DNA from: a virus
Reading direction: 5' to 3' (one strand)
IMG/VR virus record: IMGVR_UViG_3300047375_001083
Span: 20,038-84,037 of that record
DNA length: 64,000 nucleotides
Shown here: positions 1 through 7,151 of the stretch, piece by piece
Numbering within the stretch: the stretch's first letter is position 1
Layout of the letters: every line of letters starts with the position of its first letter
Made by a program: the position numbers and the translations under genes
Notes under the pieces: generated by a model
Database searches by the model: none
The model's input: the letters and a program-made list of their open reading frames with translations, nothing else
What the model was told of the DNA's origin: nothing

Positions 1-13
1 CACGAGCTGTCTT

Positions 14-358
14 ATGGCTTACCACGACTACCCTGAGAAAGAGGGCTTCGATCTCTTTGAGGTAGGAGTTCGCTTTGAGCCTGATCCTTCGTCCCCCACT
101 TCCACTGAGTGGATTCCATTCTTACCTGTGTATGTCGAGAGGGGGTCGTCAGATGTTGAGATCAGGAAGGCTTTCCAATCGAGCGTGGAGAGCTATAAGA
201 GCTTCGATCTCAAAGTTGGGTCTGAACTGATCGTAGACGAGGGGGCAGAGGGTATTTTTCGTGTCAATGTTGTGACGCCTCTCGCGGTTTTCGGTGACTT
301 TAACGAAATGACCAAAGAGTGGGTGTCTTGGGCTTCAATCACAGGTGTATTATCTTAA
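14..358 (+). CDS. Hypothetical protein, probably 5'-truncated by the window edge
   Basis: A 114-residue acidic protein that I do not recognise. The reading frame is open upstream to the first base of the window, and there is no Shine-Dalgarno sequence before the ATG at 14, so the true start probably lies outside. It has no membrane segment or signal peptide. The stop lies 10 nt before the next gene, whose ribosome binding site overlaps the end of this one, so the two are probably co-transcribed. Confidence 0.7.
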   Translation: MAYHDYPEKEGFDLFEVGVRFEPDPSSPTSTEWIPFLPVYVERGSSDVEIRKAFQSSVESYKSFDLKVGSELIVDEGAEGIFRVNVVTPLAVFGDFNEMTKEWVSWASITGVLS

Positions 359-368
359 GGAGAAAGAA

Positions 369-956
369 ATGAGCAGAAGCAACTTTGTACGCGAGATGGT
401 CAAAGTTATCGGCGTCGATACTTTCTGTGAAGGTAAAGAGTTTTCAGTGGTGGCGGGCATCCTGCTAAGGAAAAATGGATTTATCGGATCTGACTCTCAC
501 CTTTCAGTCAGAGTAATGAAAAGACCTGACTCTCTGAGAATCGACTTTGAACACAAGAACATGGCTGTAGACGACAACAGAACTCATGCTAAGAATGTTC
601 TAGTTTGTAATGATCATGTGGGCGAGGACAATACCCTTGATTATTGTGCTCTTGAGTGTCTTTGTGAGACTCTAGTTGATTGGGTCACAGAAGTAGAGAA
701 GGGGAGTGTTTTTGCCCACAAGAAAGAAGTAGAGAAGTCCGACATTATCTTAGCTGACATTGGTCATTTTAAGAGAGTCAGCCACCCCTATTTCATAGGA
801 GTAAAGAGGCTCTGTCTTTCAGGAGAAATAAAAGAAATGGTGGTTGACTATATCTCTGCTTATGGAATATCGGGGCATCTCTTACATGGCGTGGGAACCC
901 ACGAGAGAGTCTTCACCAATTGGAGCGGTTTGAAGGGTTTAAACCCATATAAATAA
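369..956 (+). CDS. Hypothetical protein
   Basis: A 195-residue soluble protein of unknown function. The start at 369 is chosen over an in-frame ATG at 345 because AAGGAG sits 8 nt upstream of it; the earlier ATG has no ribosome binding site and overlaps the previous gene. Cysteines occur at scattered positions, with no clear zinc motif. A perfect 9-bp hairpin follows the stop codon. Confidence 0.75.
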   Translation: MSRSNFVREMVKVIGVDTFCEGKEFSVVAGILLRKNGFIGSDSHLSVRVMKRPDSLRIDFEHKNMAVDDNRTHAKNVLVCNDHVGEDNTLDYCALECLCETLVDWVTEVEKGSVFAHKKEVEKSDIILADIGHFKRVSHPYFIGVKRLCLSGEIKEMVVDYISAYGISGHLLHGVGTHERVFTNWSGLKGLNPYK

Positions 957-965
957 AACCACTTA

Positions 966-992
966 AAGCATCAGCCTTAAGAACTGATGCTT
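966..992 (+). terminator. Stem-loop between genes (weak terminator or mRNA-processing hairpin)
   Basis: A perfect 9-bp stem (966-974 with 984-992) closes a 9-nt loop. No U-tract follows (the next bases are CACACACA), so it could attenuate or stabilise transcripts rather than terminate cleanly. It lies in the 57-nt gap between two genes on the same strand. Confidence 0.5.
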
Positions 993-1013
993 CACACACA
1001 CTAAGGAGATCAG

Positions 1014-1517
1014 ATGAGTTACGTTAATATCACCCGAGACGATCTAGAGGGTTGGTTAACTTCTGAGAACTTTGATTGGGAGCGCGTTGATGGTCGAGCG
1101 GGGATTTACCACATCCTCCTTTCAGACAATGTGGCGATTCTTCTTTCTTCTACGCAGACGCGGGATGATAAGTCGATGGGTCATGGGAACGCGAGCATGA
1201 ACCTCCGTCTTGTATCGCGTCTGAACGGATGGACTCTTAACAGAAAGGCGCGGGATAGGAAGCACTTCAAGCGCACTAAAAATTGGCGATCTACTTGGTC
1301 TGCGGGGATTCATCATTGGATGGGAGAGTATTCTTCCAAGACTTCTTTCTACGAGAAGATCTCGGATCGAGAGTCTTACAAGTTCAAGTGGTGTGGGATC
1401 ATCAGCGGATCATCCTCTTACCCCTCTAATCCTTTCTTGAGAGAGGCTTATGAGAAGGTTTCGGGAGGGAAGGTTCTTTGGGATAACGAAGAGATTAAAA
1501 TCTTAGCTTTGGCTTGA
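1014..1517 (+). CDS. Hypothetical protein
   Basis: A 167-residue basic protein rich in Trp and Ser, with no recognised domain. The start follows AAGGAGATCAG, an optimal ribosome binding site. The central part (residues about 65-95) is strongly basic, with several Arg/Lys-Trp pairs, so nucleic-acid contact is possible but unproven. It belongs to the rightward run of small orphan genes at the left of the window. Confidence 0.75.
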   Translation: MSYVNITRDDLEGWLTSENFDWERVDGRAGIYHILLSDNVAILLSSTQTRDDKSMGHGNASMNLRLVSRLNGWTLNRKARDRKHFKRTKNWRSTWSAGIHHWMGEYSSKTSFYEKISDRESYKFKWCGIISGSSSYPSNPFLREAYEKVSGGKVLWDNEEIKILALA

Positions 1518-1530
1518 AAGAGAAAATACA

Positions 1531-1845
1531 ATGAACAATGATAAGAACAGTTGGATCTTGTGGGCGCAGTACGGTTTTGCTTTCTGCTGTGTCGTGAATA
1601 GCAGTCTCACAATCTCAGTGCTCCTCCTACTCTCGATTATCGCGTCGTTTTACCTCAAAGACTTAGAGACGCTTTCTCTTCTTAAAGCGGAGGCTCTGTA
1701 TGTCTTTAAGGAGCGAGGTGGGATTCTGCCTTTCTCTGAGAGAGAGTTTTGGGATCATCTTCATGATGCTTCTTTGATGTTAAACTATCAGAGGGCTATG
1801 GTGATTGCACAATCCTCTCTAGTGCTCCTGTCCTATACTATTTAA
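1531..1845 (+). CDS. Small membrane protein
   Basis: A 104-residue protein with a hydrophobic stretch at about residues 9-41 (one long or two short membrane helices) and a second hydrophobic segment at the extreme C terminus. The middle is amphipathic and charged. It starts 13 nt after the previous stop and is followed 13 nt later by another small membrane protein, so this is a membrane-protein mini-cluster. The function is unknown. Holin or superinfection-exclusion roles are possible for such genes, but nothing here discriminates between them. Confidence 0.65.
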   Translation: MNNDKNSWILWAQYGFAFCCVVNSSLTISVLLLLSIIASFYLKDLETLSLLKAEALYVFKERGGILPFSEREFWDHLHDASLMLNYQRAMVIAQSSLVLLSYTI

Positions 1846-1858
1846 GAGTGGTTAAATC

Positions 1859-2194
1859 ATGTACTACTTAACTCTGTTTCTGTTCTGCGCCTCTATTTTC
1901 TTCAGACAGAAAGAGAAGAAGGCGCTCCATAACCTAATCCTCCGCATACAGGAGGTCATCAAGAGTAAGCCCGATTCCAAGACTTACCTAACTCAAGAGG
2001 TCTTCGAGAGCGCGGTTGAGGAAGGTGAAGAGTTGCTCGTGATTTCTGAGACAGGTCAGGTCTTCAGGAAAGAGGTGATCTTCAGTGACCCTGAGTCTTG
2101 TATGTTAGTCTTAGAGTCTGATCGCATGGGCAACATGAAGATGATATCTTTCTACCTAGCGGTCATCTGTCTCGCTTTCTCTCTCCCTCTTTAA
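1859..2194 (+). CDS. Membrane protein with N- and C-terminal hydrophobic helices
   Basis: A 111-residue protein with a hydrophobic N terminus (residues 1-15), a soluble charged centre, and a hydrophobic C terminus (about residues 94-111). Its first residues, MYYLTLFLF, resemble those of the next small gene (MLYLTLVFI), and both genes are preceded by the same TTTAAGAGTG leader, in which the upstream stop codon overlaps AAGAG. This suggests a local duplication with divergence. No family is recognised. Confidence 0.65.
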   Translation: MYYLTLFLFCASIFFRQKEKKALHNLILRIQEVIKSKPDSKTYLTQEVFESAVEEGEELLVISETGQVFRKEVIFSDPESCMLVLESDRMGNMKMISFYLAVICLAFSLPL

Positions 2195-2205
2195 GAGTGA
2201 TCGCT

Positions 2206-2343
2206 ATGCTTTATCTCACGCTTGTGTTCATCATCTTTCTCTCGTTTCATTTCCATAAGGTGGGAAAGTATGATCTCTCACTATTAGTGAAATTTATTTT
2301 AGTGGTTTGCGCGGTAGTTGAGACGATCCTAGCTTTGTATTAA
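2206..2343 (+). CDS. 45-residue hydrophobic peptide
   Basis: A short gene running from ATG 2206 to TAA 2341-2343. The product is almost entirely hydrophobic apart from a short polar turn (HKVGKYD, residues about 17-23), so it is probably a two-helix hairpin membrane peptide. Its beginning resembles the start of the preceding gene, and the leader TTTAAGAGTG is shared. The function is unknown. It fills the gap between two clear genes and has no competing frame. Confidence 0.55.
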   Translation: MLYLTLVFIIFLSFHFHKVGKYDLSLLVKFILVVCAVVETILALY

Positions 2344-2355
2344 GAAAGAAACCTG

Positions 2356-2757
2356 ATGGAGATACAACACTGTGATCGGTGCGCCTACCCGATGGAGAGT
2401 TCACCTTACGCCCACTGTTACGACTGTTGGAAAGAGATCAACGGTTGGGAGAGGAATAAGAGTGACGAGAAATACTTCGAGCTTCAGAAGATCATACAGG
2501 GTCTTCTGATTGAGGGATCTTCATCAGAGATGACTCACTTGAGGGAGAGAGTGAAAGACCTTGAAGAAGAGGCTCACAGGCTCAAGATGGACTTGCTAGA
2601 GTCTCAGAGTAACGTAGAGGAGGCGATGAGTCAGATCATCTTGAGCCCATCCTTCTTAAAGAAGCTGATTAGCTTCTGTCATCCCGACAAGAACCCTAAT
2701 AAAGAAGACCAAGCTCTTGAAATCACTCGGGAACTATTAAAAATGAGACAAAAGTAG
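2356..2757 (+). CDS. Zinc-ribbon protein with a coiled coil and truncated J-domain-like C terminus
   Basis: 133 residues. The N terminus has a four-cysteine zinc finger (CDRC near residue 6 and HCYDC near residue 20). The centre (about residues 55-92) is a heptad-like coiled coil. The C terminus contains LKKLISFCHPDKNPNKEDQ, matching the helix II-HPD-helix III core of DnaJ J-domains, where the HPD tripeptide stimulates Hsp70 ATPase. Helix I of a normal J-domain is missing or replaced by the coiled coil. Inference: a host DnaK recruiter or decoy. The start has only a weak AAGAAAGAA-type ribosome binding site. Confidence 0.7.
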   Translation: MEIQHCDRCAYPMESSPYAHCYDCWKEINGWERNKSDEKYFELQKIIQGLLIEGSSSEMTHLRERVKDLEEEAHRLKMDLLESQSNVEEAMSQIILSPSFLKKLISFCHPDKNPNKEDQALEITRELLKMRQK

Positions 2758-2813
2758 GAGTTGAGGTATTGGTGAGGTATCGGGTTTGGGATATGTGTTA
2801 GAAGGAGGTAAAG

Positions 2814-3263
2814 ATGAAGGCATTTGAAGAGAGGGGGGTCGATTCCCCTTTTAGGAGAGTAAGCATGAACAACCTTACACAGAAACAAGAGCACTGCTTT
2901 AGGCTACTTAACGGAGTAGCCGACCCACTACTCAACGAGTTCGGATACGACGAGGTTTACTCGACTTCAGAGTATCGTCAGAACCCGTCAAAAGGTGGTC
3001 GGATGGTTACGCTCACAAAGAAAGAGGTGATGTTCGTAGGTCGGAAAGAGACGGTCAAGTACACCTTGTTTTCTGAGGTTCGCATGGACGTCGAGAGCGA
3101 GATCTTGAAGATCAGAGCAATCCTTGAGGGAGAGGGTCGAGTCCGTATCCGCACTAAGTGGGTTAAATCGACTCTTAACGACTCCGCGCCCTACATCAAG
3201 GGCATCGAGGAGGCTCTTTGGAAAGCCTTTAAGAGAGATCAACTTGAGTTGGACTGTACTTGA
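2814..3263 (+). CDS. Hypothetical protein with two possible starts
   Basis: 149 residues from ATG 2814, which has an excellent AAGGAGGT site. A second in-frame ATG at 2865 has its own good GGAGAG site 6 nt upstream, giving a 132-residue form. The extra 17 residues are charged. No known domain was seen; the sequence looks like a mixed alpha/beta soluble protein. The stop overlaps the start region of the next gene. Either start could be used, and dual initiation is possible. Confidence 0.75.
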   Translation: MKAFEERGVDSPFRRVSMNNLTQKQEHCFRLLNGVADPLLNEFGYDEVYSTSEYRQNPSKGGRMVTLTKKEVMFVGRKETVKYTLFSEVRMDVESEILKIRAILEGEGRVRIRTKWVKSTLNDSAPYIKGIEEALWKAFKRDQLELDCT

Positions 3264-3277
3264 GGGGGGTGGCCGTG

Positions 3278-3637
3278 ATGATAGATGTTAAGAAAGATCT
3301 CTACAGAGGAGGCTACTTCCGCATCCCCTACGCTAAAGACTTACCGCAAGGCGTTTCTTTGTGGGTCAAGCCTGAAGGAAGTTGGTGGGAGTACCCTGAT
3401 TATCAAGAATATCTAGCGGTTTTTGTCCATGACATTGAGGGTCAGGGGGTCACCTATGGACTGAGCTTCTCTTACTTTCGAGCGCATAGAAACAAGGATA
3501 TCAAGTCTTACTTAGGGGACAAGTCGGCGGAGAAGCTCAAGAACCTCAAGATAGAAGACGTGTGGGGCTGGAAAGAGAAAGCTACGCAGACTCTGAGAAA
3601 GAATAGTTTAAACAGATCCCCCGAGCTTCAAGTTTGA
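3278..3637 (+). CDS. Hypothetical protein
   Basis: A 119-residue soluble protein of unknown function, rich in Tyr and Trp. An in-frame TTG at 3260 would overlap the previous gene by 4 nt, but the ATG at 3278 follows GAGGGGGGT and is preferred. A small inverted repeat (CCGAA/TTCGG, 3639-3653) follows the stop. Confidence 0.7.
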   Translation: MIDVKKDLYRGGYFRIPYAKDLPQGVSLWVKPEGSWWEYPDYQEYLAVFVHDIEGQGVTYGLSFSYFRAHRNKDIKSYLGDKSAEKLKNLKIEDVWGWKEKATQTLRKNSLNRSPELQV

Positions 3638-3695
3638 CCGAATCCGTTTCGGACAGTTACACTTTAAGAAACCGACCACCTATAGGAGAAAGAAG

Positions 3696-3851
3696 ATGGG
3701 CATCTCTATCATTGAAAGAGTGGAGGAGCGTCAACAGAGAGAGGTGGAGGAGGATCACAGGGTTTACCTTGAAATACCACCGCCACCGATAGAGCGCCCG
3801 AAGAAAGAAACCAAGCGCGAACCAAAGCGAGTGATCGAGATACAGCTTTAA
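3696..3851 (+). CDS. 51-residue charged peptide
   Basis: A short gene with a strong ribosome binding site (TAGGAGAAAGAAG before ATG 3696) and a clean stop at 3849-3851. The N-terminal half is a Glu/Arg-rich amphipathic helix; the C-terminal half has a PPPP run and then Lys/Arg/Glu repeats. No family is recognised. The high charge and proline hinge are typical of small phage regulators that bind host proteins, but that is only a guess. Confidence 0.6.
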   Translation: MGISIIERVEERQQREVEEDHRVYLEIPPPPIERPKKETKREPKRVIEIQL

Positions 3852-3867
3852 GAATCAGGAGGAAACG

Positions 3868-4191
3868 ATGAGTAGACGAAACAGCAGAGCAAGAAGAAAG
3901 AACCGTAAAGAGCGCCTAGAGGCTTTACGCCAAGCTAAGGCTGACTTTAACACTAAGTTCCCCGAGAGAGGCACTACGCCCACAGCTCTCATGCTCAACA
4001 TGATCGCGCTCAAGTACGGTCGGGAGGAGGCGAGCGCAAGGCTCTCTGAAGCTACCGACCCACTTAAGTTCGACAATATCTTAATGAAGAAGAAAGCAGA
4101 GCTTCGCAAAGAGTTCTTTCGCAACGACAAATGGAGAGAGGGCGTTGAATCTCTTGACCACAGTGGTTGGGCGAAGCCTCAGATTAACTAG
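3868..4191 (+). CDS. Basic hypothetical protein
   Basis: 107 residues, starting after AGGAGGAAACG. The first 25 residues are extremely Arg/Lys-rich and are followed by helical segments. The gene ends 8 nt inside the convergent leftward gene at 4184-4837. The basic N terminus suggests RNA or DNA binding, but no domain is recognised. It is the last gene of the leftmost rightward run. Confidence 0.7.
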   Translation: MSRRNSRARRKNRKERLEALRQAKADFNTKFPERGTTPTALMLNMIALKYGREEASARLSEATDPLKFDNILMKKKAELRKEFFRNDKWREGVESLDHSGWAKPQIN

Positions 4192-4837
4192 CAACCGCCA
4201 AGATGTCTGAGGTCTTGATAGGGCTTGTGCGATTCCAATCAAGAGGGTTGTTCCAATTGAAGCCGATGTCGAAAGAGCCACCTCGACCTCTAGAATAGAG
4301 GTCTTTCGCACTGCTCAGACTAATCTGAGTTGCCATATCTTTATCTACAGCGAAAGTGACTTTCCCTGTCTGCTCATACATAGCGAGAGGGTTTGTTGAG
4401 CTAGACCAAATGAAGCCGTCTTGCTCGAAGTGGTTTGAGATTCTGAGCGCGTCTGCCCATGAGACAGGGGCGAGGATTGCAAAGCTCTGCTCCTGAGTCG
4501 GTACGTCCGAGTTTTCCTCAAGCCATTGAGACTTGAGCTTAACAATCTTACTGACAGGGACGCCGAGAGAAAGAATCATCTGCCTGAGCTCTTCGTTTCT
4601 TTCTTTGTTCTGCTTGCGTGAGAACTGATTGCGGTAAGCTGAGACGATGAAGATACCTGACTGAGCATATCTTAAAAGCTTAGAGATCGGTAACCCCTTG
4701 GATGCTTCTTTCATAAGAAGCCCTTCAGCTCGATCTATCGCTGATGCAACTCTGTCTGTAGCTTGAATAATACGAAGAACCTGCTCCCTCATGTGGGGGT
4801 TTTGATGAGCGATTCTTATCATTTGATTTCTGTTCAT
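4184..4837 (-). CDS. Hypothetical protein with an RVA-type helical N terminus; possible virion-associated protein
   Basis: 217 residues. The N-terminal ~65 residues are helical and contain DRVASAIDRA, a short motif of a kind that recurs in several other products in the window. The C-terminal half (from about residue 85) is alpha/beta and includes a segment built around QEQSFAIL and WADALRISNHFEQDGFI that is reminiscent of small DUF3293-like proteins. That likeness is weak. The start is ATG with AAAGGAG about 6 nt upstream. It converges on and overlaps the gene at 3868-4191. Confidence 0.65.
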   Translation of the reverse strand: MNRNQMIRIAHQNPHMREQVLRIIQATDRVASAIDRAEGLLMKEASKGLPISKLLRYAQSGIFIVSAYRNQFSRKQNKERNEELRQMILSLGVPVSKIVKLKSQWLEENSDVPTQEQSFAILAPVSWADALRISNHFEQDGFIWSSSTNPLAMYEQTGKVTFAVDKDMATQISLSSAKDLYSRGRGGSFDIGFNWNNPLDWNRTSPIKTSDILAVAS

Positions 4838-4897
4838 GCGAAACTCCTTTTACGATATAAGACTAACCCACCGATTTTATAGAAAGGTTATTGAATA

Positions 4898-5830
4898 ATG
4901 ATCGTCATTCTCTCACCCACTGCTCAACTCGCATCAGACACCCTGAGCCTCGATAAACCTCCCTCTTTGACTGTAGAAGCTGAGTACGGCGCGTTCGTGT
5001 GCGAGGGAACTCGCTATACCGCTGCCCACCATCAGCCTGTGGGTTCAGACTATGTGGGGAGACACCTCCACCCCGAAGGCCGACCCGCGCCCTGTAATGA
5101 TAAGAATATTCCTGTTCTCTCGGACGATGAGGTCGCTTTGATTTCCCACCTCGACCTCGACACTATCGGCGGTCTGATGAGAGCGACAGGTCTCTACAAC
5201 TCGTCTTTCTCTGATCACAGTGATTTTTGGGACTTGGCTGAGAAATGCGATGTTGATGGAGTACACTCTCTCGATGAGAAAGACCCTTACTATTTCTGCT
5301 TGATGGGCATTCAGAAAGAAATCAAGGACACACGCCCTCAGTTCCCTAAAGACCACAACCTTGAGGTCAGTTCTTTCGTCAGTTCTATTTCTAACTACAT
5401 TTCTGACGCCCTTTCTTCTCCCTTTGAGGGAAGCAACTATGAAAAGGGTTTAGGGTTTGTTCAGGGTGAGCGAGATCTGAATCTTAAGACCTTTCAGTAC
5501 ATGACACCCCTCTCGGTGGTGATCCGAAGATCGCCTGATGGAGACTTCTGCAACCACTTATACTCTGACCCTGATGGAGTAAGAGGTATCGCAGTTGTCA
5601 CTTACAATGAGAAATGGAGATCAATCTCTGTAAGTCTCGCCGAACCCATTGAGGGTTTCTCATGTAGAGAAATTGTTCAAGAGCTTTGGGGAGATGAGGC
5701 AGGAGGCCATCAGGGTATTGCAGGTTCTCCGCGTGGAATCCCTATGAGCGAGGAGCAGTTTTACCAAGCTGTGAGCTACTTCACCGACCGCCTGATTCCT
5801 TGTCTCTACGAGCCTAGTCGTCAACATTAA
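4898..5830 (+). CDS. Putative DHHA1-like phosphoesterase-type protein
   Basis: 310 residues. Two short motifs stand out: ISHLDLDTIGG (about residues 83-93) and GGHQGIAGSPRG near residue 270. The second resembles the GGGH..A(A)G nucleotide-phosphate loop of DHHA1 domains in RecJ/NrnA-type phosphoesterases. The canonical DHH motif itself is not seen, so catalysis is uncertain. An isolated rightward gene, it is followed by a strong intrinsic terminator at 6001-6042. The ribosome binding site is AAAGG about 9 nt before the ATG. Confidence 0.55.
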   Translation: MIVILSPTAQLASDTLSLDKPPSLTVEAEYGAFVCEGTRYTAAHHQPVGSDYVGRHLHPEGRPAPCNDKNIPVLSDDEVALISHLDLDTIGGLMRATGLYNSSFSDHSDFWDLAEKCDVDGVHSLDEKDPYYFCLMGIQKEIKDTRPQFPKDHNLEVSSFVSSISNYISDALSSPFEGSNYEKGLGFVQGERDLNLKTFQYMTPLSVVIRRSPDGDFCNHLYSDPDGVRGIAVVTYNEKWRSISVSLAEPIEGFSCREIVQELWGDEAGGHQGIAGSPRGIPMSEEQFYQAVSYFTDRLIPCLYEPSRQH

Positions 5831-6245
5831 GACAGGGTTCTAATAGGTGTGTAGGGACAACCCACGTTCTCTCGGGCTTACTCACCCCTAGCTCCGAGAG
5901 TAGCGTGAGGTAGGGGTTGTCCCTTAAGACAAAGCCTCTGATATTAAGCTCAGCCCCACCTACGTCAACAGTCCAAGAGGCTCTAGCCCCAAAACGAAAT
6001 AAGCCCACACCACTTTTTCGGAAAGTGGTGTGGGCTTTTTTTGTTTCCCCCACGCTCAACTGAACATGACCCACATCTTCTGTCTCGGGCGCGTTCACGT
6101 CTAAGATTACCCCATAGATTTCATACGGGCTTAGAGGAAAAGCTCTTTTCTTACAGGACACGAGAAAGTTTCTTTCTTCCACTTGTAAGACTAAGACTTC
6201 CTCTAAAGATGAGGTCAGTAGTCTCTGCCCGACTTTGATCGCCAT
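5814..6245 (-). CDS. Hypothetical protein whose reading frame runs through a terminator hairpin
   Basis: 143 residues, unknown family. The N-terminal half looks like a small beta-rich domain (residues 1-65). The middle (about residues 68-83) is encoded by the 16-bp perfect hairpin at 6001-6037, which can serve as a terminator for the convergent gene. The C-terminal 60 residues are again normal-looking. The start ATG lies inside the end of the upstream kinase gene (31-nt overlap). It is either one continuous protein or a gene into which a terminator evolved. Confidence 0.6.
   Translation of the reverse strand: MAIKVGQRLLTSSLEEVLVLQVEERNFLVSCKKRAFPLSPYEIYGVILDVNAPETEDVGHVQLSVGETKKAHTTFRKSGVGLFRFGARASWTVDVGGAELNIRGFVLRDNPYLTLLSELGVSKPERTWVVPTHLLEPCLNVDD
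6001..6042 (+). terminator. Strong intrinsic terminator (16-bp stem, T-tract)
   Basis: A perfect 16-bp inverted repeat (6001-6016 with 6022-6037) has a TTCGG loop and is followed by TTTTT and then GTTT on the plus strand. It would stop rightward transcription of the gene at 4898-5830, 170 nt after its stop codon. It lies within the convergent leftward reading frame. Confidence 0.9.
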
Positions 6246-6769
6246 TGTCTCGGGTCATTCTGATGAGGAGGGAAATGCGGATATGGAGGCATATTCCACC
6301 CATACATGAACATATTCTTCGGAGCGCGAGGTCGGTTCTTTCTGTGAGGGTGGACGTTGAGATCCCACTTCCCTCTTTGATCGTTAATCTGACGCGGATT
6401 CAGACCATGAACACACCTCTTCGCGAGATCTCCATTGCTTAGTCCTCCATCATAAAGAGAGACAACTTGAACCTCGTAAGAGTATTCTTTCGCGAGATCA
6501 AAGTAGGGCGTTGCTTCCCACTGTTGTTTAAAGGTGTTGTGTACGACAATGACCTCAAGGCCATCTTCCATCATCTCTCTCGTTTCTGACTGACACCAAG
6601 CGTGGGATTCCTTGATCTTCTTAAAGTCGAAGTGATAGTTGCCCTCTTCGTCTAGAAAGAAATCGTCGGCGCACACCTCGCCTGAGTTGTCATTACCCGA
6701 AACGATTGTCTCAGCTAGAGTCGTCTTTCCCGACCCTGATAAGCCTCTGATTAGAATCACTTGTTTCAT
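6215..6769 (-). CDS. P-loop kinase of the AAA_33 / polynucleotide-kinase-like type
   Basis: 184 residues. Walker A GLSGSGKTT lies at about residues 9-17, followed by CADDFF (about residues 33-38), and a strand-loop VVHNTFK at about 75-81 where AAA_33 kinases have the Walker B/lid-proximal motif. Family members phosphorylate nucleic-acid ends or small substrates; this one's substrate is unknown. The C-terminal 50 residues are rich in Pro, Arg, His and Trp and look disordered. The start overlaps the stop of the upstream gene (ATGA), indicating translational coupling. Confidence 0.8.
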   Translation of the reverse strand: MKQVILIRGLSGSGKTTLAETIVSGNDNSGEVCADDFFLDEEGNYHFDFKKIKESHAWCQSETREMMEDGLEVIVVHNTFKQQWEATPYFDLAKEYSYEVQVVSLYDGGLSNGDLAKRCVHGLNPRQINDQRGKWDLNVHPHRKNRPRAPKNMFMYGWNMPPYPHFPPHQNDPRQWRSKSGRDY

Positions 6770-7011
6770 TTAAATCTGTCCTCGAAAATGTTTAAGATTT
6801 TTTCCGATAAGATGTCGAAGAGAAGCTCTACTTTGAGAAAGAAAAACAGGACGAAAGAGGGTTTGTGTACGGCGATTACTCTCGTAAACATTTCGTGCTG
6901 TTTTTCAGTCATTTTATGGATCTCATTCTGAACGGAGATGAGGTTGCCTTCTTCGTCTATGACGAGAAACACCAGGCTCGCCTCTTCAATGTCTTTCTCA
7001 TTCATGATCAT
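6766..7011 (-). CDS. Small hypothetical protein
   Basis: 81 residues, first gene of a short leftward operon with the P-loop kinase (4-nt ATGA overlap). It has an acidic N terminus and a hydrophobic patch at about residues 53-66 (FVLFFFLKVELLF), possibly a buried helix or membrane-peripheral segment. The ribosome binding site AAAGAGGACT precedes the ATG. No domain is recognised. Confidence 0.65.
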   Translation of the reverse strand: MIMNEKDIEEASLVFLVIDEEGNLISVQNEIHKMTEKQHEMFTRVIAVHKPSFVLFFFLKVELLFDILSEKILNIFEDRFK

Positions 7012-7044
7012 AGTCCTCTTTGTTGGGGAGTTTTCTCTAAGAGC

Positions 7045-7092
7045 ACTATAACCACTTTACCGATTCTTATCCGCGTTTGAAGTGGTGATAGT
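7045..7092. promoter_or_regulatory. 13-bp inverted repeat in the divergent control region
   Basis: The arms at 7045-7057 and 7080-7092 are complementary except for one central position, with 22 nt between them. The repeat lies in the 140-nt gap between the leftward gene starting at 7011 and the rightward helicase gene starting at 7152, so it could be an operator or an mRNA hairpin. A TCTTTAT box at 7094-7100 overlaps its right edge and lies 52 nt before the helicase ATG. Confidence 0.5.
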
Positions 7093-7151
7093 CTCTTTAT
7101 GGAGTTGGTTGAATAGAACCTATCTTGAAATAAGAAAGCGAGGGGCGCTGT

